Below are positions 1 through 8,434 of a stretch of DNA of 64,000 bases, piece by piece; position 1 is the stretch's first letter; each line of letters opens with the position of its first letter. Both the position numbers and the translations under genes were made by a program. A model generated the notes under the pieces. That model saw only the letters and a program-made list of their open reading frames with translations, had not been told where the DNA came from and did not search any database. The DNA comes from Nitrospira sp. (GTDB lineage Bacteria; Nitrospirota; Nitrospiria; Nitrospirales; UBA8639). The DNA lies in NCBI GenBank assembly GCA_024760505.1, contig CP058931.1, forward strand, positions 1,436,001 through 1,500,000. Direction: 5' to 3'.

Positions 1-107
1 CCCATGTCCTGGAGCTGGCGTTCCAGGTGGAAAAGATCCGGCGCCGCCATCTCTCCCTCAATCGGCTTCCCATGGGCGTCGATGGCGCGGTACTGAAAAT
101 TAGCCAC
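1..107 (-). CDS. gspF: GspF/PilC-type inner membrane platform protein, N-terminal fragment
   Basis: Only the first 35 codons lie in the window; the gene runs off the left edge. The minus-strand reading starts with GTG at 107-105 and gives VANFQYRAIDAHGKPIEGEM, the usual opening of type II secretion/type IV pilus platform proteins (GspF/PilC). These are polytopic inner membrane proteins that couple the cytoplasmic ATPase to pseudopilus assembly. The GTG overlaps the last 8 bases of the upstream gspE, so the two genes are translationally coupled. Whether the machine is a secretion system or a pilus cannot be decided from this fragment. Confidence 0.8.
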   Translation of the reverse strand, partial: MANFQYRAIDAHGKPIEGEMAAPDLFHLERQLQDM

Positions 108-1788
108 CGGTAACCCTCAACACTTCTTCAATGGTGGTGATTCCCTGGAATGCTTTCATGAGTCCGTCATCAAACATCGTTGGCATCCGATCCCGCCGGA
201 TAATTGCCCGAATACCTGCCATATCCGGTCCGTGCACGATAGGCCCATGTAGTTCCTCTGAAATCTGGATTATTTCGTAAATACCTGCTCGGCCTTTATA
301 GCCTGTCTGGCTACATGCGTGGCATCCTTTTCCCGTCCAGAGAGTTGGTGGAATGTTTTCCGGCAATTCAACTCGAAGATCCGCAAGGACGGTGGAGGCA
401 TCTGTGCGTTCAACCTTACATTCGGGACAAATACATCGAACGAGTCGTTGTCCAATAATGGCGGTCAGGGCGGAGGCGAGGAGGAAGGCTTCCACACCCA
501 TGTCGATTAAACGAGGAATGGCCCCCAGCGCATCGTTGGTGTGAAGTGTGGAAAAAACCAAATGTCCGGTTAAGGCTGCGCGCATGGCCAGATCGGCCGT
601 TTCTTGATCACGAATTTCACCAACAAGAATGACGTCAGGATCCTGCCGAAGTAGGGCACGAAGCCCGGCCGCAAAGGTCATGCCGATGTCTGGATTGACC
701 TGCGTTTGGCGAATGAGAGGCATTTGATATTCGATCGGGTCCTCCAGCGTAAACACACTTTTTTCTTTCGCATCGACATGGCGGAGAGCCGTATATAATG
801 TTGTGGTCTTTCCACTCCCTGTGGGACCCGTCACGAGGATAATGCCATGGGGACGTTGGATCAGGGATTGGACTCGCGATTGGTCGTTGGGTGTAAACCC
901 CAACGCCAGGAATTCTAACTTTAATGCCCCTTTATCCAGGATTCGAAGGACAATGCTTTCTCCGAAATTCGTGGGAAGGGTCGACACACGAAGATCAATT
1001 CGGCGAGTACCTAAGGTAAACGGGATCCGGCCGTCCTGGGGAGTTCGTTTTTCTGTGAGATCGAGATTGGCCATGAGTTTAAAACGAGCGGTAATAGGCG
1101 CTTGAAGCGGTTTTGGAATGAGAATTTCTTGTGTGAGAATGCCGTCAATGCGCATTCTGACCCGTAAATAGTACTCATCCGGCTCGACATGGATATCGGT
1201 CACCCGTGATTGAATTGCGGCGGTAATGAGTTGATTGCACAAGCGAATCATCGGAGCCACCCGGCTTCCGTCTTCCCCAAGATCGGAGATCCCTTTGGCC
1301 ATTAATTCATCAAGCAATTGCTTGATGGATTCCCGGTGCGCATAGTGCCGCTCGATTGCTTCGATTAACTCTTGGGCAGGTGCCGTGTGGGTGTGCACGT
1401 TTAGCCCGATGCGACTTTCAATGGTGTCCACCGCGACAATATTCAACGGATCTGCCATAGCCAGGTTCAACACATTCCCCTGTTTGCTAAGAGGGAGGAC
1501 TTGAAACTGCGTGGCGATGTCGTAGGAGACCAGATTTAAGATTTCTGCTGGAATAAAAATCTTGGAGAGATCAACGAGGTTGGTTTGGGTGCCCTCGGCC
1601 AGATAATGGGCCAAAACTTTTTCGGTGATGAATCCTAGGCCAATGAGCGTTTGGCCGAGCATCACACCTTTTCTCTTCGTCTCCCGGACCGCCAAGTCCA
1701 ATTGTTCTTGAGTGATCCAGCCGTCTTGGAGGAGAGACGTTCCGAGGAGAGGCCGTGCGGCTGTGGGTGGTGTGGGTGTGGTTGGCAT
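100..1788 (-). CDS. gspE: GspE/PilB-type assembly ATPase
   Basis: A 562-residue hexameric ATPase that powers pseudopilin or pilin extrusion from the cytoplasmic face. Residues about 15-160 form the MshEN-type N-terminal domain (LGTSLLQDGW...LGQTLIGLGF). The ATPase core follows, with Walker A GPTGSGKTTT near residue 320, the Asp box (EDPIEY), Walker B-like DPDVILVGEIRD and the His box (GHLVFSTLHTND). A zinc knuckle CPEC...CHAC lies near the C terminus, as in GspE and PilB. Length is normal. It overlaps the following gspF by 8 bp, and a pseudopilin gene lies about 130 bp upstream on the same strand. Both T2SS and type IV pilus ATPases fit; the gspE label is by convention. Confidence 0.9.
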   Translation of the reverse strand: MPTTPTPPTAARPLLGTSLLQDGWITQEQLDLAVRETKRKGVMLGQTLIGLGFITEKVLAHYLAEGTQTNLVDLSKIFIPAEILNLVSYDIATQFQVLPLSKQGNVLNLAMADPLNIVAVDTIESRIGLNVHTHTAPAQELIEAIERHYAHRESIKQLLDELMAKGISDLGEDGSRVAPMIRLCNQLITAAIQSRVTDIHVEPDEYYLRVRMRIDGILTQEILIPKPLQAPITARFKLMANLDLTEKRTPQDGRIPFTLGTRRIDLRVSTLPTNFGESIVLRILDKGALKLEFLALGFTPNDQSRVQSLIQRPHGIILVTGPTGSGKTTTLYTALRHVDAKEKSVFTLEDPIEYQMPLIRQTQVNPDIGMTFAAGLRALLRQDPDVILVGEIRDQETADLAMRAALTGHLVFSTLHTNDALGAIPRLIDMGVEAFLLASALTAIIGQRLVRCICPECKVERTDASTVLADLRVELPENIPPTLWTGKGCHACSQTGYKGRAGIYEIIQISEELHGPIVHGPDMAGIRAIIRRDRMPTMFDDGLMKAFQGITTIEEVLRVTGG

Positions 1789-1918
1789 GGGCCGGACTGC
1801 TAGGAGAAGTTTATGGGCGACAGCAAATGGGTGCTCGCCTGTGAGGAACGCATAGGAGGAGGGAGCACAGCCATTGTTGGCTTTTTCTCAATCATCCCTC
1901 AATGAACGAGGATGGGAA

Positions 1919-2602
1919 TTATTGATGTGTAAGATAAATATACATGCGATCATTGCCCGGATTGTATTTTACGCGGCCGCGTAATTGGCGTTCGGTTATG
2001 CTTGCACCGATACCGGCATCGATGACTCCATCAATTTCATTGAATTCCGTATCGGAAACTCCGTCGACTCTGAGATAAGCCACTCGGGCACCAGAGGGGA
2101 GATCGCTGTTGCCATCATCGCCCTTCAGATCCCATCCGACATTCGTCCCTGTTGTCGCTGTCCCGAGTGCCACTGCCGTTTGCGCCGGCATGTACATGGT
2201 TGTGCCCAGTCCCGGAGGCGTATTGGTATTAAATTTTTCCAGATAGGGTCCTCGGAATCGGCTCCATTGATTGGTTCCGGTATTCAACGGATCGGAGGCG
2301 TCGAGCGTTAAACGAGCTCCAAGAGAGGTAACGGTGGCGCTGTTTCCTCCGGTCTCTTGTGCCGGAGTTCCAGCGGCATTGAGAGGCCAGATGGTTCCAA
2401 TATCTCCATAATACTTTGCGACGGCGGTCTCATACGTTCTCACAGCGGCAGCCAGGGAACTGGCTTTAGACGAGGCAATCAGTGTGAAAATCTTTGGCAG
2501 TAACAAGGCAATCAGAATGGCGATGATGGCCAATACCCCGATCATTTCCACCAGGGTAAACCCCTGAAAATGATGAAGCGGCCGGAATAGTTTTTTTGGC
2601 AT
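1919..2602 (-). CDS. type II secretion/type IV pilus pseudopilin
   Basis: Pseudopilin of 227 residues. The prepilin peptidase site is G-FTLVEM near residue 14, with Glu at +5 of the mature protein, followed by a long hydrophobic helix (IGVLAIIAILIALLLP) that anchors the subunit before assembly. The C-terminal part resembles a GspG/H-like globular domain with many Gly, Thr and Asn. The open frame extends 41 codons further upstream, but ATG 2602 is preferred because AAGGAG lies about 10 bases before it and the leader then has normal length. It is upstream of gspE and probably contributes the pseudopilus of the same machine. Confidence 0.85.
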   Translation of the reverse strand: MPKKLFRPLHHFQGFTLVEMIGVLAIIAILIALLLPKIFTLIASSKASSLAAAVRTYETAVAKYYGDIGTIWPLNAAGTPAQETGGNSATVTSLGARLTLDASDPLNTGTNQWSRFRGPYLEKFNTNTPPGLGTTMYMPAQTAVALGTATTGTNVGWDLKGDDGNSDLPSGARVAYLRVDGVSDTEFNEIDGVIDAGIGASITERQLRGRVKYNPGNDRMYIYLTHQ

Positions 2603-2739
2603 CTGCCAGTTCTCCTTTACGGAGGGCGCGTCGTTTGGCCGAGTTTCAGGCTGAATGGGGAAAATGGATGGATGACACGCCCATAAAAAATCCATCGGTA
2701 TATGGGATGGCATTCTTAAGCCCACTCGTATTCTGGAAA

Positions 2740-3519
2740 TTAGGATTGCTGCCGTGAGCGGGATTGCAGGTCTAGAAGTGCGATGCTGGCAAATGGATCC
2801 CCGAGTTGAGATGCTTGACGGAAAAGTCGGTGAGCGGCTTTGGAATCTGAGGGACCGATGTGGCCATCTGCATAAAGATATCCCAGATGAACGAGTGCCG
2901 AAGAGAGATGAGGGTTGAGTTCAAGCGCCTGTTGAATGGCATCTTTGGCATGGTCAATAAATCCCAGGCTTTTCAGCGCGATGCCCATGCCGAGATAGGC
3001 ATCGGCTGATTTGGGGTCGATCCTGAGGGATTCTTGATAAGCCGCTATCGCGTCTTCCGGCCGACCATTTAGCAATGACCGCCATCCTGCATTCGTCTGG
3101 TCTTGTGTGTCATTGTTGTGAAGCAGGACGGCAATGTGTATGGGTTTTTTTGATGGAGGAGAATGGGATTGCGGAGATCCTATAGGTTTGAGTTCGGTGG
3201 GCGACGGGTGAAGGGGATCGGTAGAAAGAGCGGAATCCTCAATCTTTGATGAGGTGGCGTTTTGGCGATCAGGCTGAGCGTGAGGAGGGATATAGTTGTT
3301 AATCTTTTCTAGTTGCCGGATGAAAGGCTGAGAGTCAGATTCTTCTCCATGACTCAAGTCTTGGGAGCCGGGGAGCGTTAAATGACTTCCCTGGGCTGTA
3401 GACCAGGTCATTATTCCCAGACCAATGATGATACTGAGGATGAACGTGACTGAAGATGACCCTAGGGCTTTAGATGTTCTTTTGGCTTTTTCCCTTGGTA
3501 CTAAGATGGGATGTCTCAT
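2740..3519 (-). CDS. single-span membrane protein with TPR repeats
   Basis: A 259-residue protein. A basic N terminus (KAKRTSK) is followed by one membrane span at about residues 22-42 (VTFILSIIIGLGIMTW). A Pro/Ser/Gln-rich linker runs to about residue 140, then come two to three TPR units (GWRSLLNGRPEDAIAAYQES, DAYLGMGIALKSLGFIDHAK, SALVHLGYLYADG). The TPR part is expected on the periplasmic side and to bind protein partners. It is 15 bp from the end of the upstream-coded pseudopilin frame region and reads in the same direction, so a role in the secretion/pilus machine (PilF- or GspC-like scaffold) is possible but not shown. Confidence 0.7.
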   Translation of the reverse strand: MRHPILVPREKAKRTSKALGSSSVTFILSIIIGLGIMTWSTAQGSHLTLPGSQDLSHGEESDSQPFIRQLEKINNYIPPHAQPDRQNATSSKIEDSALSTDPLHPSPTELKPIGSPQSHSPPSKKPIHIAVLLHNNDTQDQTNAGWRSLLNGRPEDAIAAYQESLRIDPKSADAYLGMGIALKSLGFIDHAKDAIQQALELNPHLSSALVHLGYLYADGHIGPSDSKAAHRLFRQASQLGDPFASIALLDLQSRSRQQS

Positions 3520-3693
3520 GATGGCTCATTGCCTCAGTGGTTCCAGGTTGAACCTATCGGACAAGAGGCAACATGCTTAAGGGATTACGCGTGAAGTGTT
3601 GACCAAATTGCCAAAAACCCAACTCAATAAGCTAGGAACGGCCAACAAAAGAATACATGGGGTTGAGGGATAATCGGAGGGCTTAGAGATGCA

Positions 3694-3885
3694 TGGGAAT
3701 GTTGAATAATACTAATTTCCAAGAGCATATTGACCCACAGGCACGTTGCAAATCAGGGGCCTCGGGGCGGTTCAAAAAAGTTCGTCCAGCAAGGCCGCAG
3801 TCATTTTTGCGCGCAGAGCGTACTTCCAGTACGTGAGCACGGAAAAATGGCGAGAACGCCGCTGGCGGCTTTTTTCAACAGCCCC
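3694..3885 (+). repeat. dispersed intergenic repeat, copy 1
   Basis: First of four related copies (others at 19409-19540, 22892-23076, 46995-47227), all in the same orientation. It starts TGGGAATGTTGAATAATACT and ends TTTTTTCAACAGCCCC. The right-hand 115 bp form an imperfect inverted repeat: GTTCAAAAAAG near 3770 pairs with CTTTTTTCAAC at the right end, and the centre GTACT-TCC-AGTAC is a small perfect hairpin. It has no coding capacity. The rest of the 3520-4122 interval holds no recognisable gene apart from the terminator at 4060-4096. Confidence 0.85.
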
Positions 3886-4059
3886 ATGCATGATAGTCCT
3901 GCCACGATTCAAACCCTGAGTCAATGAACGCCCACAGGGTCCTTAGAGGTATCAATGAAGGAAGTGTCCGAGGTGTGTTGAGAATTTGGGTGATGAACAA
4001 GAGGAAAGGTCGGGTCTTGCTGGAGGAGTGTTCCGACTAGGGTAGGGTCTGAGGCAAAT

Positions 4060-4096
4060 AACAAAGCCCACCTGTGTGACTGAGGTGGGCTTTGTT
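4060..4096 (-). terminator. Rho-independent terminator of the bolA-grxD operon
   Basis: Perfect 14-bp stem: AACAAAGCCCACCT pairs with AGGTGGGCTTTGTT across a 9-base loop. On the minus strand the stem ends in TTTGTT and is followed by ATTTG. It lies 27 bp after the stop codon of the glutaredoxin gene. Confidence 0.85.
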
Positions 4097-4122
4097 GAGC
4101 CAGGAAACGTTTGGTTTGCTTG

Positions 4123-4455
4123 TTAGTTGGCTTGATCAGGAAACGCTGCTTTTAAAAGTGGCTGCAATTCCCCTTTTTCTTCCATTGGGCCCAAGACATC
4201 CGTATCCCCATAAAACTGGCCATTAATGAAAACTTTTGGCAAAGTCGGCCAGTTGGTCATTTTAGAAAGAGCCTCCCGTTTTTCAGGATTGGGCAAGGCG
4301 TTGATTAATTCATAGGGATAGCCGAATTTGTTAAAAAACTCCATGGTCTCCACGGTAAATCCGCACTGTGGCGCAGACTTGGTGCCCTTCCCGTAAATGA
4401 GAATTTTGTGTTGGGCGATTTCTCTCTTAATTTCGTCTTCAATGGGCGTACTCAT
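4123..4455 (-). CDS. grxD: monothiol glutaredoxin, Grx4 (CGFS) family
   Basis: A 110-residue Grx4-type glutaredoxin, which carries and transfers [2Fe-2S] clusters with glutathione as co-ligand rather than acting as a reductase. The active site reads KSAPQCGFT, so the usual CGFS is CGFT here. The family marks KG...PQCGFT, the cis-Pro segment NWPTLPKVFING and the GG-like GDTDVLG are present. ATG 4455 is chosen because AAGGAGG lies 8 bases upstream; the longer frame begins inside that site. It is 4 bp after a bolA gene, the classic partner of Grx4 in iron-sulfur trafficking. Confidence 0.95.
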   Translation of the reverse strand: MSTPIEDEIKREIAQHKILIYGKGTKSAPQCGFTVETMEFFNKFGYPYELINALPNPEKREALSKMTNWPTLPKVFINGQFYGDTDVLGPMEEKGELQPLLKAAFPDQAN

Positions 4456-4459
4456 CAGA

Positions 4460-4708
4460 TTATCCTCCTTGGGCTTCATTGCGGGTTTTGGCCTGAATTT
4501 CTAGGGCATGAATGCGTCCGTCTTTCATGGGCGCGTCGAGGGCTTGGTAAATCATTCGATGACGGTCCAACAAATTCTTTCCTTCAAAGGCATTGGAAAT
4601 GACTTTGACCGTAAAATGGTCCATGGTACCGGTTCGATCAAGGACCGAAACTTCGGCATCGCCTAAGGCTTGCTGAAGTTGAGTGCTCAGCTCTTCAAAT
4701 GTCATCAT
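4460..4708 (-). CDS. bolA: BolA-family protein
   Basis: An 82-residue BolA/IbaG-like protein starting MMTFEELSTQLQQALGDAEV. It shows the class II KH-like fold signature: HFTVKVISNAFEGKNLLDRHRMIYQAL, with the conserved F-G-x-x-L-x-x-H-R core. BolA proteins form heterodimers with CGFS glutaredoxins and take part in [2Fe-2S] delivery. The frame is open further upstream, but those residues do not look like BolA; the start at 4708 (or 4705) follows an AGGAT sequence. It is immediately upstream of grxD with 4 bp between, so the pair is one operon. Confidence 0.92.
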   Translation of the reverse strand: MMTFEELSTQLQQALGDAEVSVLDRTGTMDHFTVKVISNAFEGKNLLDRHRMIYQALDAPMKDGRIHALEIQAKTRNEAQGG

Positions 4709-4986
4709 AGAAAAATTTAATCCTGGTAAAAAATGATGGAAGATGCAATCCCCACTATACCGGAGAGAGAATTTTCTGCGCAATGCGGCTCTGGAATCTT
4801 CTCAGAATGAAAATGGTGCCTAGGGGGGCGCGATATTTAGTCCTGTCCGTGAGGTGTGGAGAGAGACCGTGATCCGAAGTGAGATAAGGAGTGAGGCGTC
4901 AGGAAGAAAAAGGTAGAGAGGTAAGGAAGTAGGAGGGAGTCCTCCTTTTGTCTCCTGACTCCTTAATTTTTTACCGTATTATTTTT

Positions 4987-5712
4987 CTATAGCGGAGAAG
5001 GATAGAGATGTGATTGCAGAAAGGCTCCGAGGCCCTGTAACACTTGAATGGGAATTTCATGGCCCCCACGGAATTCTACCCAACTGACGGGTAATCCAGC
5101 CGTTTGGATATGCTCACGAAGTTGCTGCGCCATGGAAAACGATAAAATAGGATCGTCGGTGCCATGGCTTTGAAATACCGGGAGACCTTGGCGATTGGGC
5201 AGGCGAGTGAGCCATTCTTGCTTGGCAATGAGGGTGCCCGATAGTAGTACCAATCCTGCGAAGGGAATATCGGTATGAAGGACCAGATCGGTCGCCAGCA
5301 TGGCTCCCTGGGAAAACCCTCCAAGGATCAGCGATGGTGATGGTACGGACAAGGTTTCTGTGGCAAGAGAGAGGAGATCCTGCATTTGGGTGCGGGCCGG
5401 AGGCAAGCCACGGGGGATTTCTTGTGACAACGCATCCCACTGCCCCTGGGCCCTGGCTTGTGTGAGGCGTTCCATGTCCAGCATCCACCAAGCTCGGGCG
5501 TCCCCAAAGCCCATGCCCAATTGGAGTGGAGCGGCAGGAAAGAGGAAACGGGCGTCATCCGGGACATTGAGATACCGCCATAAGGCGACTAAATCATCGC
5601 CTGGTGCTCCGAATCCATGCAAGAGAACCACAAGTGGTCCCTCGCCGCTCCCTTGGCGATCCACACCACCGGTAATACAGACATCTAATCCGGCCCAATG
5701 TTCGTGTCGCAT
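4987..5712 (-). CDS. alpha/beta hydrolase, phospholipase/carboxylesterase family
   Basis: A 241-residue cytoplasmic serine hydrolase of the carboxylesterase/lysophospholipase type (Abhydrolase_2). The oxyanion strand is VVLLHGFGAPGDDL. The nucleophile elbow is GGFSQGAM near residue 140. The acid is in GTDDPILSF and the catalytic His in FRGGHEIP near the C terminus. Length is typical of the family. The substrate is unknown. It is transcribed alone, leftward, with about 280 bp before the next gene; no signal peptide is seen. Confidence 0.85.
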   Translation of the reverse strand: MRHEHWAGLDVCITGGVDRQGSGEGPLVVLLHGFGAPGDDLVALWRYLNVPDDARFLFPAAPLQLGMGFGDARAWWMLDMERLTQARAQGQWDALSQEIPRGLPPARTQMQDLLSLATETLSVPSPSLILGGFSQGAMLATDLVLHTDIPFAGLVLLSGTLIAKQEWLTRLPNRQGLPVFQSHGTDDPILSFSMAQQLREHIQTAGLPVSWVEFRGGHEIPIQVLQGLGAFLQSHLYPSPL

Positions 5713-5819
5713 ACAGTCAAAAGTCTAGTGATGAAGAACAGGGAAGGGGAATATTTTTAATTGGCCATGATTTTGATAAACACGCGACTCTGATGCTGGA
5801 AGGGGAAGGTTTAAAAATC

Positions 5820-5999
5820 CTAATGTCCCATTTTCGGGGCACCGGCATTGGCGCCTTCTGTGATGAGCGGGATTCGCAAGGTCTGGTGACAATGATTGCA
5901 GACGACTTTCAGGGTATTCTCGTCGGCATATTGGATCTCTTCTTCTTTTTTCCAAAATAACTTACTGCATTTTGGACATTTTCTGACTAACATCGACAT
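5820..5999 (-). CDS. small zinc-ribbon protein
   Basis: A 59-residue protein with two CxxC pairs (RKCPKCSK near the start, VVCNHCHQ in the middle) that should bind one zinc ion. It resembles the short MJ0042/zinc-ribbon proteins found alone in many genomes. ATG 5999 is preferred because GGAG lies 8 bases upstream; the open frame begins two codons earlier with GTG. The C terminus (PLITEGANAGAPKMGH) is hydrophilic. Function is unknown. It sits between the divergent GNAT gene and the esterase gene. Confidence 0.65.
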   Translation of the reverse strand: MSMLVRKCPKCSKLFWKKEEEIQYADENTLKVVCNHCHQTLRIPLITEGANAGAPKMGH

Positions 6000-6074
6000 C
6001 GGCACGACTCCAGTTTTTTGTCACGTATTTCTAGTAGACTTAGTGTAATACATCTTGCCACAATCTGCCAACGC

Positions 6075-6506
6075 ATGATCAATTTTTTGGATTCCCATGA
6101 CGTCAAGGCGCAACAGCTTTTGGCATTGTTCTGCCAAACGGATTGGGCTTGTCATCGTTCACTGGAGGACACTGAACGCATGCTCGCTCATACGGATGTG
6201 GCCATTTCCGCCTGGGATGGCTCAAGACTCGTCGGGTTTGGGAGGGTGTTGACGGATTTTATCTATCGGGCTTCGATTTGGGATGTGATCGTGGATCGGG
6301 CTTATCAGGATCGGGATATTGGTAAAGGGATTATCCAGCGAATTTTAACGCATCCCAAGTTGGAACGGGTGGAGTTGTTTTGGCTTTGCACCAGGCGCTA
6401 TCAGGGGTTTTACGCTTCTTTGGGATTTTCTGATAAAGAACAGACTGGCATGGTCTGGGATCGGAGCAAACATATAGCTCCTCCCACGAAACCATTGAAT
6501 GGGTAG
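6075..6506 (+). CDS. GNAT-family N-acetyltransferase
   Basis: A 143-residue acetyltransferase. The acetyl-CoA-binding region is VIVDRAYQDRDIGKGIIQRIL, the GNAT motif A with Q/RxxGxG/A in the form QDRDIGKG. Upstream strands GSRLVGFGRVLTDF and downstream FYASLGFSDKEQTGMVW complete the fold. The substrate cannot be inferred. The frame extends back to a TTG at 6018, but ATG 6075 begins the conserved fold; neither has a strong ribosome site. It runs in the same direction as anmK, 78 bp downstream. Confidence 0.8.
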   Translation: MINFLDSHDVKAQQLLALFCQTDWACHRSLEDTERMLAHTDVAISAWDGSRLVGFGRVLTDFIYRASIWDVIVDRAYQDRDIGKGIIQRILTHPKLERVELFWLCTRRYQGFYASLGFSDKEQTGMVWDRSKHIAPPTKPLNG

Positions 6507-6584
6507 AGATGGGCCATGGCGAGGGTTGCAACATATCGAGTGTCATTCCAATGAAGCACGCAGGCCAATGAATCGAGGGAATCG

Positions 6585-7745
6585 ATGATTGTTGTGGGGA
6601 TGATGTCAGGGACATCGGCGGATGGGGTGGATGCCGCAGTTGTGGATATTCGAGGAACCGGACATCGTCTCAAGAGTGTACTGCTCAAACATGTTGGTCG
6701 TCCGTATGCTCCCAGGCTTCGTCAACGAATTTTACAAGTTTGTGAGCAGGGAACCGTAGGGCAGATCTGTCACCTCAATGTGGTCCTGGGCGAAGTATTT
6801 GCTAAAACCGCGTTGTCAGCCATCAAGCATTCCGGCATTTCTCCTCAACGAGTGGCGTTGATCGGCTCGCATGGTCAAACGATTCACCATCGGCCTGCCG
6901 CGATCTATGAGCCTGGTATTGGGCAGATTCGTTCGACACTGCAAATTGGAGATCCCCATGTAATTGCGGAACGTACCGGAATCACGACTGTATCGGATTT
7001 TCGAGCCAGAGATCTGGCGGTCGGTGGAGAGGGAGCTCCATTGACTCCTTATGTCCATGCCCTTCTTTTTGCTCAGAAACATGCCACACGAATGGTGGTC
7101 AATCTAGGAGGGATTGCGAATGTGACCCTATTGCCCGGCGGGGGAAACCTGGCAGCGGTTCGGGCGTTTGATACAGGGCCCTGCAATATGTTGTTGGATG
7201 GATTGGTGGCTATGGAAACAATGGGTCTAGCCAGATTTGACCGGGGTGGTCGTCTTGCCATGAAGGGACAGGTGGATAAGGGCCTGCTTCGTTGGCTGCT
7301 GGCACATCCCTATGTGTCTCGAAGGCCTCCCAAATCCACCGGGCGTGAGATGTTTGGAGAGGACTATATCCAGCGTGTGCAGGCTCAAGCGAAGCGTCGC
7401 CATTTGGCTATTTCTGACCTCTTAGCGACGAGTTGCCGGTTTATTGCTCAGGTGATTCACCAAGCGCAGAAGTGGACGAGGGAAGTCCCTGATGAGTTGG
7501 TGTTTGGCGGTGGAGGGGTGCGAAATGCCCGGCTTTGGTTAGAACTGTCCGGTGTGTTCGATCCCATTCCCGTGATGCGCATGGATGAATGTGGGGCATC
7601 CAGTCAGGCCTTTGAGGCGCAGGCCTTTGCGGTGCTGGCGTATCAAACCGTAAAGGGTGTCTGTGCCAATCTGCCTAAGGTCACGGGTGCTCGCCATTCG
7701 GTTATTTTGGGGACGGTCACTCCCGGTATTCACGGACTTCCTTAG
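6585..7745 (+). CDS. anmK: anhydro-N-acetylmuramic acid kinase
   Basis: A 386-residue kinase that phosphorylates 1,6-anhydro-MurNAc while hydrolysing the anhydro ring, in peptidoglycan recycling. The N terminus VGMMSGTSADGVDAA is diagnostic of AnmK. Further marks are IGSHGQTIHHRP, the catalytic-region VSDFRARDLAVGGEGAPL, VNLGGIANVT and AFDTGPCNMLLD. The C-terminal ATP-binding motif is VFGGGGVRN. GAGGGA precedes the ATG at the right distance. Length matches the family (about 370-390). Confidence 0.95.
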   Translation: MIVVGMMSGTSADGVDAAVVDIRGTGHRLKSVLLKHVGRPYAPRLRQRILQVCEQGTVGQICHLNVVLGEVFAKTALSAIKHSGISPQRVALIGSHGQTIHHRPAAIYEPGIGQIRSTLQIGDPHVIAERTGITTVSDFRARDLAVGGEGAPLTPYVHALLFAQKHATRMVVNLGGIANVTLLPGGGNLAAVRAFDTGPCNMLLDGLVAMETMGLARFDRGGRLAMKGQVDKGLLRWLLAHPYVSRRPPKSTGREMFGEDYIQRVQAQAKRRHLAISDLLATSCRFIAQVIHQAQKWTREVPDELVFGGGGVRNARLWLELSGVFDPIPVMRMDECGASSQAFEAQAFAVLAYQTVKGVCANLPKVTGARHSVILGTVTPGIHGLP

Positions 7746-7784
7746 AATGTTCCTTATTGTTTCCGGCTTGTTCCCACTGGTGAA

Positions 7785-8330
7785 ATGACGGACAGATTCA
7801 TGTCTCAGAACGGACTCTCACTGATTCTCCTGGCAGGGTTCATGCTCGGAGTCGTGTTTTTGTTGCGATGGATCTGGCGCCGTCCCCTTCCAGCAGGCGT
7901 TCTCCCTGCTTTGAATCCTGAATCGGGTGAGAGTGTGGTGACCGCTCGACCCATCATGTCGCCGGAAGAAGCGACTCTCTACAATCTGATTACCTTAGCG
8001 GCTCGTGATCATATGCTGGTTTTGGCCAAAATCCCGCTTCTCAGTGTCCTGTCCGTTGTCGATAAAGATGAAGAAGCTCGAAAGGCAGCCATGCGAACGA
8101 TTCAGCCTGTTCGCTGTGATGTCGTTCTTGCCCATCCCGGGACACTTAAAGTCATGACAGTGATTACCTTGAACAAGGAGGCTCCTGCTACAGCAGGACG
8201 TGAAGACCGAGATCGATTTGTGGAGACCCTGTTGAAGGCGGCGGGAATTCAATCGATCATTCTTCAGACCACACAGACCTATTCGGTGGATCAGCTCACC
8301 GGATTACTCGGCCTGGCTGAGGAAGAATAG
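7785..8330 (+). CDS. membrane-anchored DUF2726 protein
   Basis: A 181-residue protein with one N-terminal membrane span (LSLILLAGFMLGVVFLLRWIW). The cytoplasmic domain resembles DUF2726: MSPEEATLYNLITLA at the start, KIPLLSVLSV in the middle, CDVVLAHPGTLKVMTVITL, then RDRFVETLLKAAGI and a final SVDQLTGLLGL. DUF2726 is thought to be a restriction-endonuclease-like fold of unknown role; here the acidic catalytic residues are not clear. It follows anmK by 40 bp on the same strand. Starts at 7785 or 7800 are both possible. Confidence 0.65.
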   Translation: MTDRFMSQNGLSLILLAGFMLGVVFLLRWIWRRPLPAGVLPALNPESGESVVTARPIMSPEEATLYNLITLAARDHMLVLAKIPLLSVLSVVDKDEEARKAAMRTIQPVRCDVVLAHPGTLKVMTVITLNKEAPATAGREDRDRFVETLLKAAGIQSIILQTTQTYSVDQLTGLLGLAEEE

Positions 8331-8434
8331 GACCGAAAACCGAGGGGTATTTTTTGATTGGGTCCTTGTATGCGACGAATGTTGTGTGCCTAGGAGCACA
8401 ATTGCGGCCGATTCATCCGAAGTCCGACAGGATC

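Noticed and set aside
4931..4950. Hairpin AGGAGG-GAGT-CCTCCT followed by TTTTG on plus
   Set aside because: Looks like a terminator, but no plus-strand gene lies upstream; both neighbours read leftward.
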